Assembly: GCA_011800805.1 (NCBI GenBank)
Contig: MPNW01000141.1
Span: 105,730-169,729, forward strand
Direction: 5' to 3'
From: Hirudo medicinalis
Lineage: Eukaryota; Annelida; Clitellata; Hirudinida; Hirudinidae
Length of the DNA: 64,000 nt
Of this stretch, positions 40,359 to 52,959 are shown one piece after another. The position numbers and the translations under genes were made by a program. Numbering within the stretch: the first letter of the stretch is position 1; every line of letters begins with the position of its first letter. The notes under the pieces are model-generated. The model was not told where the DNA came from. It was given only the letters and a program-made list of their open reading frames with translations, and ran no database searches.

Positions 40359-43003
40359 TCAACTCTGACTCAATAAGTTATTTTTGTCATCAAATTTCAT
40401 CTTTTTAGGGGCTGGCTCAGAGCTTTGATCTTTTTCATCCTTCGTGGCCTCCGCAGAAGTTCTCTCATCGTTGTCCAAGGGCTTGTTTACTTCAATTGAT
40501 GGCAAAGATCCTGAATGTTGCATTGTAGTTTTGGAAATGGGCGTCACAGGCAAACTGCCACTGGACATCTTATGCCTCATGGATCTCAGTATGGGCCTCC
40601 CAATCCCTGCAAGGTTTTCGTACAACTTCTCCAACTCTGCTCGATCTTGCTCCTGAGATTTTTTCTCAGGTAGTTTGGTGGGCTGAGTAGCCAATTGTTG
40701 AGAGGACCTTTTGCGATTGGTCGAAACCCTGCCAGCCATGTTGGATTGTGTCACGTTCAACGGCTGACCTGCGATGGGTTTCTTGTATCTCGAGAGGTTA
40801 GATGAAGCCGGATGGTGTTGGAGCGACTCTTCCCTCTTCAAGTGCCTAGCAGCTGACAAAGCTTGCAAGACAGTATGTAAGACATCCTTGTTGGCAAAAA
40901 TATCCCTGTGGTATAATACCATGTGGTCCTGGAAAGCTGGCCCATTCTTAAGTGACTTGTTGCAAATATAGCATTGCTTGGCATAAAACATGTCCAGCAG
41001 GGTTATGTTATGGCGTGTGCTCATGTGATTAAGAGGATTCAGAGTCTGACTCTCCCCACAAATGTGGCAAGCCGGAGGTGTTCTGCTCGAGGTTCCATGA
41101 AGAATGGAGGCTGCAGAGAGAGAAGACGAGGATCCAGTATTAATTCGATGAACAACGGTCGCATGTTTCGCAAGACCCTGATAAGTCCAGAACCTGGATG
41201 GACAGCGATCGCAGGACATTGTGGGTTCTGTTGATCCCCTTGTGGTGTTCAGTTTCACCTTGTGTTGAATCTGTAAATCACTCAAACATTTCAATAAAAT
41301 CTCATTGAATATAGATTGAAGATTTGAATTTGCCTTCTTCAATAAAGAATATTTATAAAATCACAATTAAGCTACTGACCTGAAGGTGGTTGAGTAAGAC
41401 TGCCCTGTTGCCCATGCTGACTCCACAAATCTCGCAAAGTTCCACTGTCGAAGAGTGCTTCACAGCAGTCCTGCCATCCTTGATCAAACTGCTCCCATTA
41501 TTTCCAACTGTGCTAGTGGAATGTTGCATGTTGGAGTACATGTTCCTGGACATGTTGGCCTGGAGTGATTCATTCGACCTCGGCATTACCGACGACTGGG
41601 TGTAATAACCTTGGTTGTTGATGTGGTAGTTCGAAGAATAATTACTGGCTACATTGGTCAAATAGTTTGAATATCTTTGCTGGTTTGATGAGTAGGACCC
41701 TTGCTGGATGAATTTCCTCTTCAATGGAATATCAGCATCTGCTGGCAATGGCTGAAGATTGCAGGCAAGAACAAATCTTTTGGAACATGTCACCATGTGA
41801 GTATCAATTTTAAGTTGGTTTTTGGCCTCGTAGGAGCAGAATGAGCATTTGTATGGAGACATCTGATAAAAGCAAACATTCAAGAGATGTGATAAAAAAA
41901 AAACTGCAGGAAAACTGACTCACTTTCTTCCTCAGCCGACCGGTCATACCATGGTCAGACTTCATGTGAGCAATGAAGTGAGATGGCCACCTTGTTTTGA
42001 ATTCTCTACAGCAGCAACAAACATGATTTGTACCTCCTTCAATTCTACCATATTCCTGATGTAGTTGCATCACATTGATGGAATCTGTGGCAAAGACCCT
42101 GCATTTACACCTAGTCACGTACGGCTTCAAACTATAAGGAGCATTCCGGACTTCTTGCTTGGAATAAAATTCTTCCAACTTTGTGAGCTGCTCCTTTTCT
42201 CGATCTGAGAGTTTGTTTTGAGAGTCTTTAGACATCTGGATTTCAATAAGGTCCTTGTAGACATGCTGTCTAACAAGCTCAACACCCAAATCATGAAGCA
42301 ATCGAGCAAATGATGTAATGGAGGAATCACCAGAAGTTGAGTTTGTGCTGCCTTCAGTGTTTGGCTTACTACCATTTGACTGACTCTTGACTTGCTTTTT
42401 TGAAGCATCATCACTGGCAGGTGTTTGAGATTTTCCACAAGAATCAGACGAGCCAATAATAATGACATCACTGTCATTTTCTTTGTCGATTATTTCGTTG
42501 TTATCATCCTTTTCCAATCCTGACTGCAAATTGCTCTGAGGACCAACTTCTGCTTTTATTTTAATGTTGTCAAGAACTTCAGATTTACTAACTATTATTT
42601 CACAGAAATCAGAATCATCTTTTGAAGAATTTAATACATCATTGGATCTTTTCTCCAGAGTTTCCTTATTGATATCTTTTGAATCAATGTTCATGCCCTC
42701 AACTTTTTCAGCATTTACCTTGTGCACATTGAAGCCATTTTTAGGAAATAAATCTTCAGTCTTTATATTTTGAAATGACATATTTTCTTTCCTTTCCATA
42801 TCACTCAATGTTGTCGAAAATGTGATGGCAGGGTCAATTTCATGACCATTGGCTCTGTCTTCTTCTGTGTCATGGTTTGAAACTGAATGTTCTGGCCTTG
42901 TTTTTTCATTTATATTTGATTGGCCATTGAGATTCATGGGATCTTTAAGTTTCATGATAGATATCTCTGACTCTTGCCCTTTAGATGAGCCTTGATCATT
43001 CAT
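40359..43003 (-). CDS. MEP-1: MEP-1-like multi-zinc-finger nuclear protein
   Basis: Three exons, all phase 0: 43003-41924, 41862-41380 and 41270-40359; 825 codons with the stop. The N-terminal ~210 residues are acidic and Ser/Asn-rich. They are followed by a predicted helical block (FARLLHDLGVELVRQHVYKD). Then come atypical C2H2-like fingers: CCCCREFKTRWPSHFIAHMK, with DHGMTGRLRKK after it, then YKCSFCSYEAKNQLKIDTHM followed by the signature CSKRFVLACNLQP. Further fingers are CEICGVSMGNRAVLLNHLQ, CDRCPSRFWTYQGLAKHATV, CHICGESQT and CYICNKSLKNGPAFQDHMV. The spacing, including the GRL tail and CxKRF...NLQP, resembles MEP-1, a partner of Mi-2 chromatin remodellers in flies and worms that represses germline or neural genes. 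Assignment is by pattern memory. The C-terminus is Lys/Glu-rich and basic. Confidence 0.7.
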
Positions 43004-44472
43004 TGTGATAAACTAAATTTCAAAATATAGCATAATAGAGTTAATATTTGTTAACATCAAGCTTTCCTTTATTTATAACATATTGCACAGGAATAAGAGG
43101 CCGATATATTTTTAAGCGATAAGATCTTAACAAAACCTAGTAGCAAATCGAAAATATCGGTCACGGTTATACGTTTGGAACAAAAAATGCGTTCGCGATG
43201 CTTTGATCCGTACCTTTCCCAGTCAAAAGCTCTTTGATGCCAAAATTTCTCTTAGACTATGCGCCGGTTCATCGACTTAAATCATCCCATTTATCAAGGA
43301 AGCGAATCAAAACAAAGAGTTTACCTTTAGTGAGGGCTTTATTCAGCTCAAAACCGGACAAAAATAATCAATCATAGAAAACCAAAATGGCCGCCTAATG
43401 AATATTTCGACGAGTTGATTTATACAAGAACATGCAAGACACTGTGCGTGCTCGAAAGAGATACAATACAAAACATACAAACGCAAGCTGCCCGTGTGTG
43501 TGCCTCTATACCTCCCCTAGCTCACTGCTTGTATCTGTAGCTACCCTTTGTATGCACTGGGTGAATTTTATAGCGCGCTTTCCAACATAATGGCTGGCTC
43601 TACAATGCACACTAAACACACAACACGATTGCGTGTTCTAACAACACATGAAATTATTAGTACTTTTCCGTTTTTAATAATTTTCATTCATTATTTGCAT
43701 CCCATTCACAAAGTTGAGCTTAACCATTTAAATAGTTTTCTAGCATTCCTATTCACAAACTTATTGGAGCGCACATTAGCACAACGTACGTATGTATGGT
43801 CCGGTGACGCCTTAGATAAGCTCGCCTCGCTCTGGACTCAGCTAAAAGTATGGCCGGACAGAAGCAAAATTTTCCTCTACATACTCTAACCATGCCAAAT
43901 AGATAGATAATTAATTGCTATTAGAAACCTTGAAATGCAGCAAACACGTCACACAATGGCCTTTCACCTCATTTAGCATCATGACCATGATCAGCGACTT
44001 AAGCCGTGGTTCATAAAATTCCTAAATTACAAGATGCACACGAAGCGAAAACGTGGTTGAGCTCTCATGTTCCGGGACGCCAAGACGAACGAAGCACAAT
44101 TTAAAAAAAGATTTGAAGCATTTATTGATCGTGCTCATTAATGACTACTGTAAGACTCCCATTTTAGGACCACTTACAAGCGCTTATGTCAACCTCACTA
44201 AGAGAACGTTTTGAAATCACTTTTGTTTTAATAAGAGCAAACCTATGAGTGTAAAAACCATTAAAAAAAAATGGCTGATAAATTTTAGGCTTAAAACACA
44301 AATGCCCTGATTTAGGATTGTGGCTAGCTAATATATCAAACCCACAGCAAATAAAAAATACAATCATGGAAGATGGAAGTGTTAAGGCAATATTAATTGA
44401 ATTGCTTCACAAATCTATGTTTACGTAAATGTTCATGTCCTAATCAAATTAGCTTGCGAGAACATCGGCCAT
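43004..44472. other. MEP-1 promoter side and PPP4R1 3' flank
   Basis: Less A+T-rich than most spacers at 43140-43560, consistent with a promoter region upstream of MEP-1. A plus-strand open frame at 43548-43889 begins with TTG and shows no family resemblance; I do not call it a gene. Confidence 0.5.
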
Positions 44473-47400
44473 TCAATGTTCCATTGTTAAAATCATGTTG
44501 TCAGTTTCATGTACATTGATGGTTTGGATGTCCGGCCTCTCATCACATTTTGAGATGAACTCATTCAAATATGAAGAAGGTAGAATTTCAGACAATTCTG
44601 GTGCCCCGGTTATTGCTGAGGGTTCAAATTCGGGTTGAAGATGTGGTGCGTAGGTTGTCAACATCTTCTTGACATCCACATCCAAGTCTTTCTTAAGATT
44701 TTCCACCATTTCGAGGAATGGCTCTCGCAGATGGTTTCTTGGTTTCAAGAAATAATCTAAAAATAGTTTCAAATTTGTAATTGAAAATTTTGGAAGGAGT
44801 AACAAGTTACAAACCATCATGAACAAGATGCCTGAAGACACATTTAGCAACAGCTAGTCTGACATTCGGAACACGATCCTGTGAAAGGGCAACGAGGCAA
44901 GGGAGAAAAGTCTCGGTAAAACATTCAAGACTCAAGCATCGTATTTCCATCAAATTGCTGCACAAGTGAGCAAACCTGATTAAAAGAAAGCAGAATATAT
45001 TTTTATTGCAATCAACCAATGCATTACAAATCTCTCTAAAAAGTAAACTATTAGGAGAGAAACAACAATGATTTGTACTATTCCTTATAAAAAAAAATAA
45101 ATAAATAAAAAAAAATCTTCAAATCGATTACAACTTACAGCTGCCGCCTTCCATAATTTGTTGACTGATAGAGCCTTGTTTTGATACATTCAACAAAATC
45201 TGACCAAAGTTGTGCACAGACATCCAGGGAGAGTTTCCCGATAATCTTGCTGAGCTGATTTAATTAATTTAATAAACAATCAAAACAAATCAAAGTAAAA
45301 TGTGAACATTGTCCCAAATATGACAAAAAATATTCTTTGGAGGAATAAAGAAAGCTCACCACATGTATGGACATGTAGCGAACTTGAGCTACTTTGTCGT
45401 CTGCTAGAATAAGAGCCACTGAGGTAAGATGTTCAACAACATCAGTAGGAGAGTAAAGGTCCAATAGATCGATGAGTTGCCTATCAAATACATATTGTGA
45501 TAAAAAAATTATTAATAAATGGTTGACTAAAATCACTACTTTCAGAATTATAATGTAATTTGGCTTATTGATGAAATACATAATTATTCATGTTACTGAT
45601 GTGAGAGACAGAAACTCTGGCTAGCATGCATGTAATCAAACTCCCAACAAATCAAAAGCCTTGGATGATTGATTACCAAATATTTATTAGATAATTATCC
45701 AATACAATTTATGTTGTATTAAATATGTTACATTTGTATTATAATGCTGTTATTATTCCATTAATTGTTTTGCTCCTAAAAATCTTAGCAAAATATATTT
45801 GATATCAAGCAGCTGGAAAAATATCTATTTGAACAATGCCAATGTATTAATATATATGGGTCATAATTTTTTTATTGCATTCACTAGATTTAATTTAAAA
45901 AGCTTTGGCAAGACAAACACATGAAGAGAATCATACTCTGTCAGATCAAGCCTGAACCTCCAGTTTCTAGAATTGTCTGTTGTCAGAAAATCTGCAATCT
46001 TTGGGAGATATTGCCTTCTGACATCGTGCCTCAAGAGCTGCAAAAGCATGTTTGATTAATTTATTTATTAATTAACTCTTGACTAATTAATAAGTTCACC
46101 TAACCCTGAGGAAGTCGGTAAGGTGCTTCAGGATTCCTATGCGAACCTCGTCCAGGTCTTTGAAGAAGTCGTCGAAGATTGGCAGCAGGTCCGACATTGT
46201 CAATTCTTCACCTAATATCACGGCCATCTCATGTATCGAGGAAGAAAGAGTTCTTCGGACTTTCCACTGTTTTGGAACAATCAAATTCTTAATCTTGAAG
46301 CACAATGCATGTCAAATAAAAGTAATAATACTATCTTAATTTGAAATCTATGATCTTTGGGTTCTGACAATGAGTTTTAACATGCTCTAAAAGGCTTTCT
46401 AATATGTTGCAAAAAAACTATTGAGGGTGGAACACCTCCATGAATTCACAAAGGATTCGGGGATGAAAAATAACCTGTAAATCTCTGGCAAGCCTTTCAT
46501 AAGCGGACTTCAGCAGATACCAATTCCTCCTTCCAAGGGCAAATGCGACCGCAGGAAAACTGAAAGCACAATGCTTCATAATTTCTGCATCCACTGTCTG
46601 GCTGTTGTTGGTGTCAACCATACTGAGGTAGTGGTGCAACAACTCTGGCGGGATGGCAAATTGCTGTGGATTGAATGGTTAGTTATCTCATATCATTTGT
46701 TGAATTCTAATTAATTAACCTGTGAGTCCTCTGTGTACAATTCAAGGCAATCTTGATCATCACAGTCTGAGAAAACAAAAAAGCATTTAGAGATAAATAA
46801 TTCCTTAAAGTCTCAATATTCTGCATCTCAGCTGGTCAAACAATCTAACTGATGACATCAAATTATTCATACTGACTTTAGTTTTAAAATAAATAAATAT
46901 CCAGAGACTTCTTTATAAGTGAATGATCTCCACAAGTTATCATTCTTACCAATTGAAGCCTCATTTTTTGAAATTGGGAGCTGATCTTCAACCCCAACTC
47001 GAACCTCCTTGATATGGGATATTTCACTCCTCTCAAAATCCCTTATGTTTTTGTTCTGGTTTTCCAGCTCAGATTTGTCTGGATTTTCCTGACATGTTGA
47101 ATCTAAATAATAATGTCAAATGTGAAGGTTAATGTTCAAGACAATTAACTAACTAGAAAGAATTTATGAATACCACAGCTCAAGATATTGTCTTCAATGA
47201 CATCATCCAAACCATCGCCATCTTTTTCAGACAAACATTTTATGTCTTCCGTCGTTTCCTCGGATTTTGATTTTTTCGATGAGGCACCATCTGCATCTGG
47301 GACGACCTCAGCAAGCGGGGTCCTCCAGTAATTAAACGAGGTATATTCGGGCACAAAGTCCTCACTGGTAATCTCAACCATTGGATTGCTTGCTCGCAAA

Positions 47401-50400
47401 GAAGATCTTTGCATAGATAAGACACAATTAACTCCAAATGGAAAAGTGATAGAATTTCTTTGATCTTACTTTGAATTTATTATCACAGCTGCAGAACATT
47501 GGTGACCTTTCGAACACATTCCCTCATCTCGAGCAGCATTCTCCAGATTCTCCTTAGTGACAACTCTAACTTCTCTGGATAAATGACAAGCAAATTAACC
47601 TCAAATTAATAACCACTTAGAGTGTCCACCATCTTAGGCATGACCAGTTTAAACTTCCAATAATCTCCTGCTTGCTTTACCTCCTTAGATCAAAATCTGT
47701 TTAATGAGACTTATGAAAAGGCTTATTCTAATTACAATAATTAAAACACACTCATGAGCAAAGTAATTTTGTAATGCATTATTCCACTAGTAACTATTTT
47801 CACATATTTACAATGATAGCAACAAAATTGACATATTTCTGTTTTTTTGACGTTCTCCACAAAATTGACAGAATGAAATAATGTTTACAAACTCACTCTA
47901 TCCTCGGATGATGAATAATTTTTCCATCTTCAGATAAAGAGAGACCTGTATACAAAGGGTCTGCAAAGGTGGAGATGAAAGCACCTAGAGACTGAAATGC
48001 TGCCAGTCTCACCTAAAAATGCATATTTTTAATTTATCAAAGAATTGCTTAATATTCCTTAGCAAAATTATTAATCAAGTTGATGTTTTTAATCATATAA
48101 TTAAGAAAATGTTAATGACATACCTTAACCATTTAAATGTAATTGAACCTAACATAAACATAATAGTTAATTTATAATGCGCCATTTGCATAGCGTCAGA
48201 GGTGCCTAAACAATATAAAATCCAGACCCATCTCGATTGGTCGGAGAGGAGACCAATAAAAAGCCTTGACAGCTCTCCTCTCCTCACTGCCATCGAACAG
48301 GCCCTTGAGACCTGCATGAAGCACTCTGTGCAAGCATTTCTCACACCCCAAACATCATCTTCACAGAGGTTCGCAAATTTTGGAAGCTGAAGATAGTCAA
48401 ACACAAATAAGACATCAACAAAGTATCTAGAAAATTTGTATCACTAACAAGTTTCGTTTCGGTAAGGTCACTGCCGACAACACGGCATATCTCTCCAAAG
48501 TTTGTTGCACACACCTGTAACAATGTCATATAAAAGAATTACATTCTCCATTTATATATTAGAGTTTGGAGTCTAACCTTCCTAACATGGAAGAGTGCAT
48601 CACCGCACATGTAGAGGAACTTGTCTAAGAATGACCTTGTTGTTACTTCAGCTCCTAGCAAAGGTGCCAACTTGGTCATCATCTGGTATCAGAAAACATA
48701 AAATAAAACCTGATCATATTCTTTCGACAACATTTATTGTATTTTCTAACACATGATGTCTGTTAATGAGTGTAAATTAAGCGTCAACAAGCAAAACAAA
48801 GAGAACAAAAACAATGAATGAGATGGCACCAAACACCAAAGCAAATTATCTCCAAATAAGCTGACAAATTTCATTAAGGAAGCTTTTAAAATTTTGAGTG
48901 GCGGCAAATTGCTCGAAATTTGTATTTCTACTGACAATTCTTAAGGATCGAATCTTAGTTTGGCATTTATGTACTTTTATAAATTCCAAACCTACCACAA
49001 TGGCTTCTGCTCTGAAATCATCAAGACCGTCTGGTTCCACTAAGTCGAGCAGCACAGGTATGACCACTGCTTCAACATCGGCTGTAATGATATTTACTGT
49101 AAGAACGCTACAAAACAAAATGAGACATACGAATAAAGGATTACCATGTGAAACAATCCCATCCTGGGTAATGGCAAGCATTGATGACTGACTAGTTTTT
49201 CTAACCTATATAGAAAACCAACATTAACATATAATAGTATGATTCACATCATATATACCATATATTGGCATATATTTCAGAAAGATGAATTTTAAAGTGA
49301 TGAGTCACTTGAAAAGTCTTTAGATATCAATAGAGAGCATTTATTGCCTAACAATTAATTATTAAAGATCATATTTTACTGTAGTCATAAAATAATATTG
49401 TCAAAATGAGAGATCATTAATTTAACCTGAGCATTACAATCTTGCAGGCATTTGACCAATGGGGGGACAATGTACAGAGAGATGAATGATTGGTCAAATT
49501 GCATCTCATGGATGTATAAGGATATGGCATAAACCTGCTCCATTACTTCAGTCCTCACTGCACTGTCTTAATAAAATTAATAGTTGTTTATCAATGTATA
49601 TATCAGGCCACTGCTCACTATTTATTCAACTACTTCAAAATTGAATTAATCCAAAAAATTATTTCCTAAGTAAATTTGACATTCTCAACTAAATAATTTA
49701 ATAGTTGTTTACCAGTGAATATCATCTGATCAAACATCATCTAGATAACTTTAAAAAATACTTTTATAAATGGGTATGCTTAAATATCAATCAAAATCTT
49801 TTTTTAGAAGTTTCAAGGATAATCAACCTAAATCAGAGGCCAGTTTAATTATTGCCTGCAACACCTTCTCCACATCTGCAGGATTATCAACAGCCTTTAA
49901 TGTCTCTAGAAGATTTTTTGCAACAACTTGTCTGGAATCATATAAAATATTGCAAATTGTGACTTCCAATACTAGTTATGAGATATGACAAGTTTAATCA
50001 TGTAGACATAAAACAGTTTACTAGAAATCAATTGCAGAACAACTCCATCTCTTATGATTAAATAATTTATACACCAAAATGATATGATTAACATCTCACT
50101 GAGAGCAAAATTTATGTGGTAAGACTGGTAATACATACCGAGTGTAAGAATGTTCACTGAGTATATGCTTCTCCAGCTTCTGTAATGGACTGAGTCCATA
50201 ATCAGAATTATTTGTGTCTGAATCATATCCCTCGGATGTTGTGAGTAGTCCGTTATCACCTGGGCAATAAATTTAATGCAATCATGATGCTTAAATATAC
50301 GAACACCAATTTTGACAAAACTATTGAAGTTCTTCAAACTTAATTGCAGAAATTAAACTTTTTCGCAGACGCTTAGTAGGAAGATTTATACCAAATAGAG

Positions 50401-50585
50401 AACAATGAATTTGGTATTTAATAAGTTACCGGAATCCGAACTTTCATCGCTATCTGCTTCATAAAATTGAATGTCTAAAATAAAAAAATGGGAAGGTTCC
50501 TTGTTTAAAATTTTGTATGCAAACATATAAGCGATATAAAAAAAAAGTTCAGATACACGAAAAACACATCCAACTAACCGGCCAT
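44473..50585 (-). CDS. PPP4R1: Protein phosphatase 4 regulatory subunit 1 (HEAT-repeat)
   Basis: Twenty-two exons join in phase to 894 codons, from ATG 50585 to stop 44473. Exons: 50585-50579, 50474-50430, 50259-50139, 49931-49828, 49566-49427, 49205-49145, 49081-48996, 48682-48578, 48514-48449, 48386-48228, 48012-47897, 47574-47470, 47406-47174, 47102-46950, 46766-46720, 46663-46475, 46266-46105, 46037-45937, 45480-45360, 45254-45139, 44975-44815, 44756-44473. Diagnostic segments: VCATNFGEICRVVG, CEDDVWGVRNACTECFMQVS, RLAAFQSLGAFISTFADP, a variable acidic linker with SFNYWRTPL, then KHCAFSFPAVAFALGRRNW, WKVRRTLSSSIHEMAVILGE, LDEVRIGILKHLTDFLR and TDNSRNWRFRLDL. The family is HEAT repeats, an acidic insert, then HEAT repeats; it binds and regulates PP4 catalytic subunit (NF-kB signalling, HDAC3). 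The length is close to vertebrate PP4R1 (~950). The first coding exon is only 7 bases. Confidence 0.95.
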
Positions 50586-51230
50586 ATTGGCTACACCTAC
50601 AAAAGTATCACGATATTTGATTGGCTAGCATGGAACGATCGCTGGGTTTAATTGGCTGACAATTTTTTTTTCAATGTCAACAAAAGATACTTCTTAACTT
50701 TGTAGCTAAACATTGAGAAATTTAAATATTATTTCAAACTATAAGCATTTTCTTTTTTTACATGACATTCTTTTTTTATAGATATTTTAATAATATTGTT
50801 TTTTAGTAGTGTAATTATTTCTTAAATAGAACTAATTTCAGCTTCGAACTTTGCATTCCATTTTTGTCTCAAGAATGACTTTTGCAATTTTGCTGTCGTT
50901 ATTTATAGCAAACGCACAATTCCAAGCTTCAACTATTATATATATTATTCAACTATAGTTATTCTAATAATATTGTTTCTTAGTAGTATAATTATCTCCT
51001 AAATAGAACTAATTTCAGATTCGAATCTTGCGTTCCATTTTTGTCTCAAGAAATGATACTTAAGACGATACTTAAGCAGCATGCTCAAGAAGCCAATGGA
51101 GAACCTTATTGGCCATGACTTAAACATCACCATATTATTGAGGCTAAGAACAAAACTAAGGATTTTTTTTATTTATTTAAGGAAACAAAAATAAAGAAAT
51201 TTTAAAAGCTGTCAAGTTGACAGAGACAAC

Positions 51231-52567
51231 TTAATGCCAATATGTTTTGGGCCTCTTTTTTGTTTCCACAATGCCCATTTCATTGTTGATGTCATCTTCA
51301 AATGTGCATAACTTTGGCTGGAAAGTGACCTCCAGCAGCTCTTTCTCTAGAGTATCCTTTTCAGAAGCTAATGGGCAATATCAATAGTTGAAAGCATAAT
51401 TCAGACACATATTTATCAATCAAATTATCCAATTAACCAGAATATAAACTTGGGTTGACCAAGTCATCTCCCTCTTGTGCACCACTAGGTAGAGGAATCA
51501 CTCTTCCAGTTCGAACTGATACTCTGACCCTCTCACCATTTTCAAGGTAACGCCACTCCACCTCTGTAGGCAGGCTGTTTAATTCAATAGAAATGTGGAT
51601 ATTAATTAAAGATCACATTTTAATTCAATTTATTGAATCAGACCAACCAATCAGATGGATCAACAAGCTTAACTTGAGTATGGACTAATAAAGGTTTTTC
51701 ATTTTTGAGGCAGCTAGGGGGCTGGTCAGGCCTAAGTTGCTGCATGTTGTAAATCTGCAGTAGATCAAAAAGGGAATTACTGTAACATTCTAAAAATAAC
51801 TCAAATCAATCACTTTCTAGAAATTGGTCACATTCGCCCATCTTCTTATTCTAGTATACAACTATAAAGGAAGACCTGTGTTATACTATAAACACAACCA
51901 AATATACCTTCAGCAATATAATACTTAACAGCTGGAATTACCTGTCAATTTACACTATTTCTACTAGGTTCCAATGCTGTATTAGGCTTAAGCTTTCAAA
52001 ATTTATTTATGCTAATTTTATTTTGTTAACTTAGTGTTTCTCTATCTTACTTATGTTTTAAACTTGTTTTTGAGGTAAGTCAGTGCCTTCCTTTTGGTTC
52101 GTTTATTTTAACAAAACACAAAAAATAATAAGCAAATACAAAAAAAAATTAAACTCACGCAGTTCAGACCCTCAACATAAACCCAATTCCTTTCCTTGAC
52201 CATGCCATTGACTATACCTTGCTTTCCTTTGTCATCACCAACCAAAATTTGCACCTATCAATTATGTACAATTAAGCCAATATATTTTAAAATCATTTTG
52301 ATACAATTAAATCCAGTTTACCCTGTCGCCTTTAAAAACGTTCCATTCCTTTAATGGTTCAACAGGTATCCTATTAACTTTTAAAGTACGATTTTCTTGC
52401 TTAAATTCCGTGGTCCATGGCTTATGCTCGCCATAGTACCACTCTTTTTTCACTACTTCTTTCCAACCATTTAGGGGATTCCACATTCTTCTAAGAGTCG
52501 AATGAGTGAGCTCCCTTTCTATATATCTTTTGAAATACCTCGACATACAAGTCAACGTGAATCTCAT
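51231..52567 (-). CDS. MRPL24: Mitochondrial large ribosomal subunit protein uL24m
   Basis: Five exons, 241 codons with the stop: 52567-52322, 52254-52159, 51754-51648, 51574-51438, 51367-51231. It has a basic N-terminal leader ([20 protein letters not shown]) suitable for mitochondrial import. A KOW-type L24 core follows: [20 protein letters not shown], then [41 protein letters not shown], and the conserved end [15 protein letters not shown]. uL24m is an early-assembly protein of the 39S subunit. It is slightly longer than human MRPL24 (216). A Met at 52546 is an alternative start. It lies divergent from OSGEP, with 392 bases between start codons. Confidence 0.93.
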
Positions 52568-52959
52568 GTCGAAATTATGAGCATGTATCAACAGACCAAC
52601 AAACAGTGACCTAGACCTACAACTTATTTTGGTTTTCTCATAACTAAATAAAAGTAATTTAATCAAGCTATTTTAATCAAATAATCTAAACCAATGGTAT
52701 TTAATTAAATTTATCGCAGTAATATTTTTGTAAATTACATTTTAAAAAAAGTACATTTCACAAGTTATCGTTGTTAAAAAATATTATTAAAATTTAATAC
52801 ATTTACAGTAATAACATTCTCATTATACAATTTTGTTATCATATTAAGTGAAAAATGATTTTTAGTGATTATATTCATTTAGATTTTTAGTACATTTGGT
52901 TTTGTTTGTAATTTTGATTTGTGCCGATAAAAAGTTAAGATTTTACGATAGGTTGTGAC
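52568..52959. promoter_or_regulatory. Candidate bidirectional promoter, MRPL24 / OSGEP
   Basis: The 392 bases between the divergent start codons of MRPL24 (-) and OSGEP (+) must hold both promoters and 5' UTRs. The sequence is strongly A+T-rich. No specific factor site can be named with confidence. Confidence 0.5.

Noticed and set aside
43548..43889. 113-codon plus-strand ORF
   Set aside because: It begins with TTG, lacks family resemblance, and overlaps the presumed MEP-1 promoter region.
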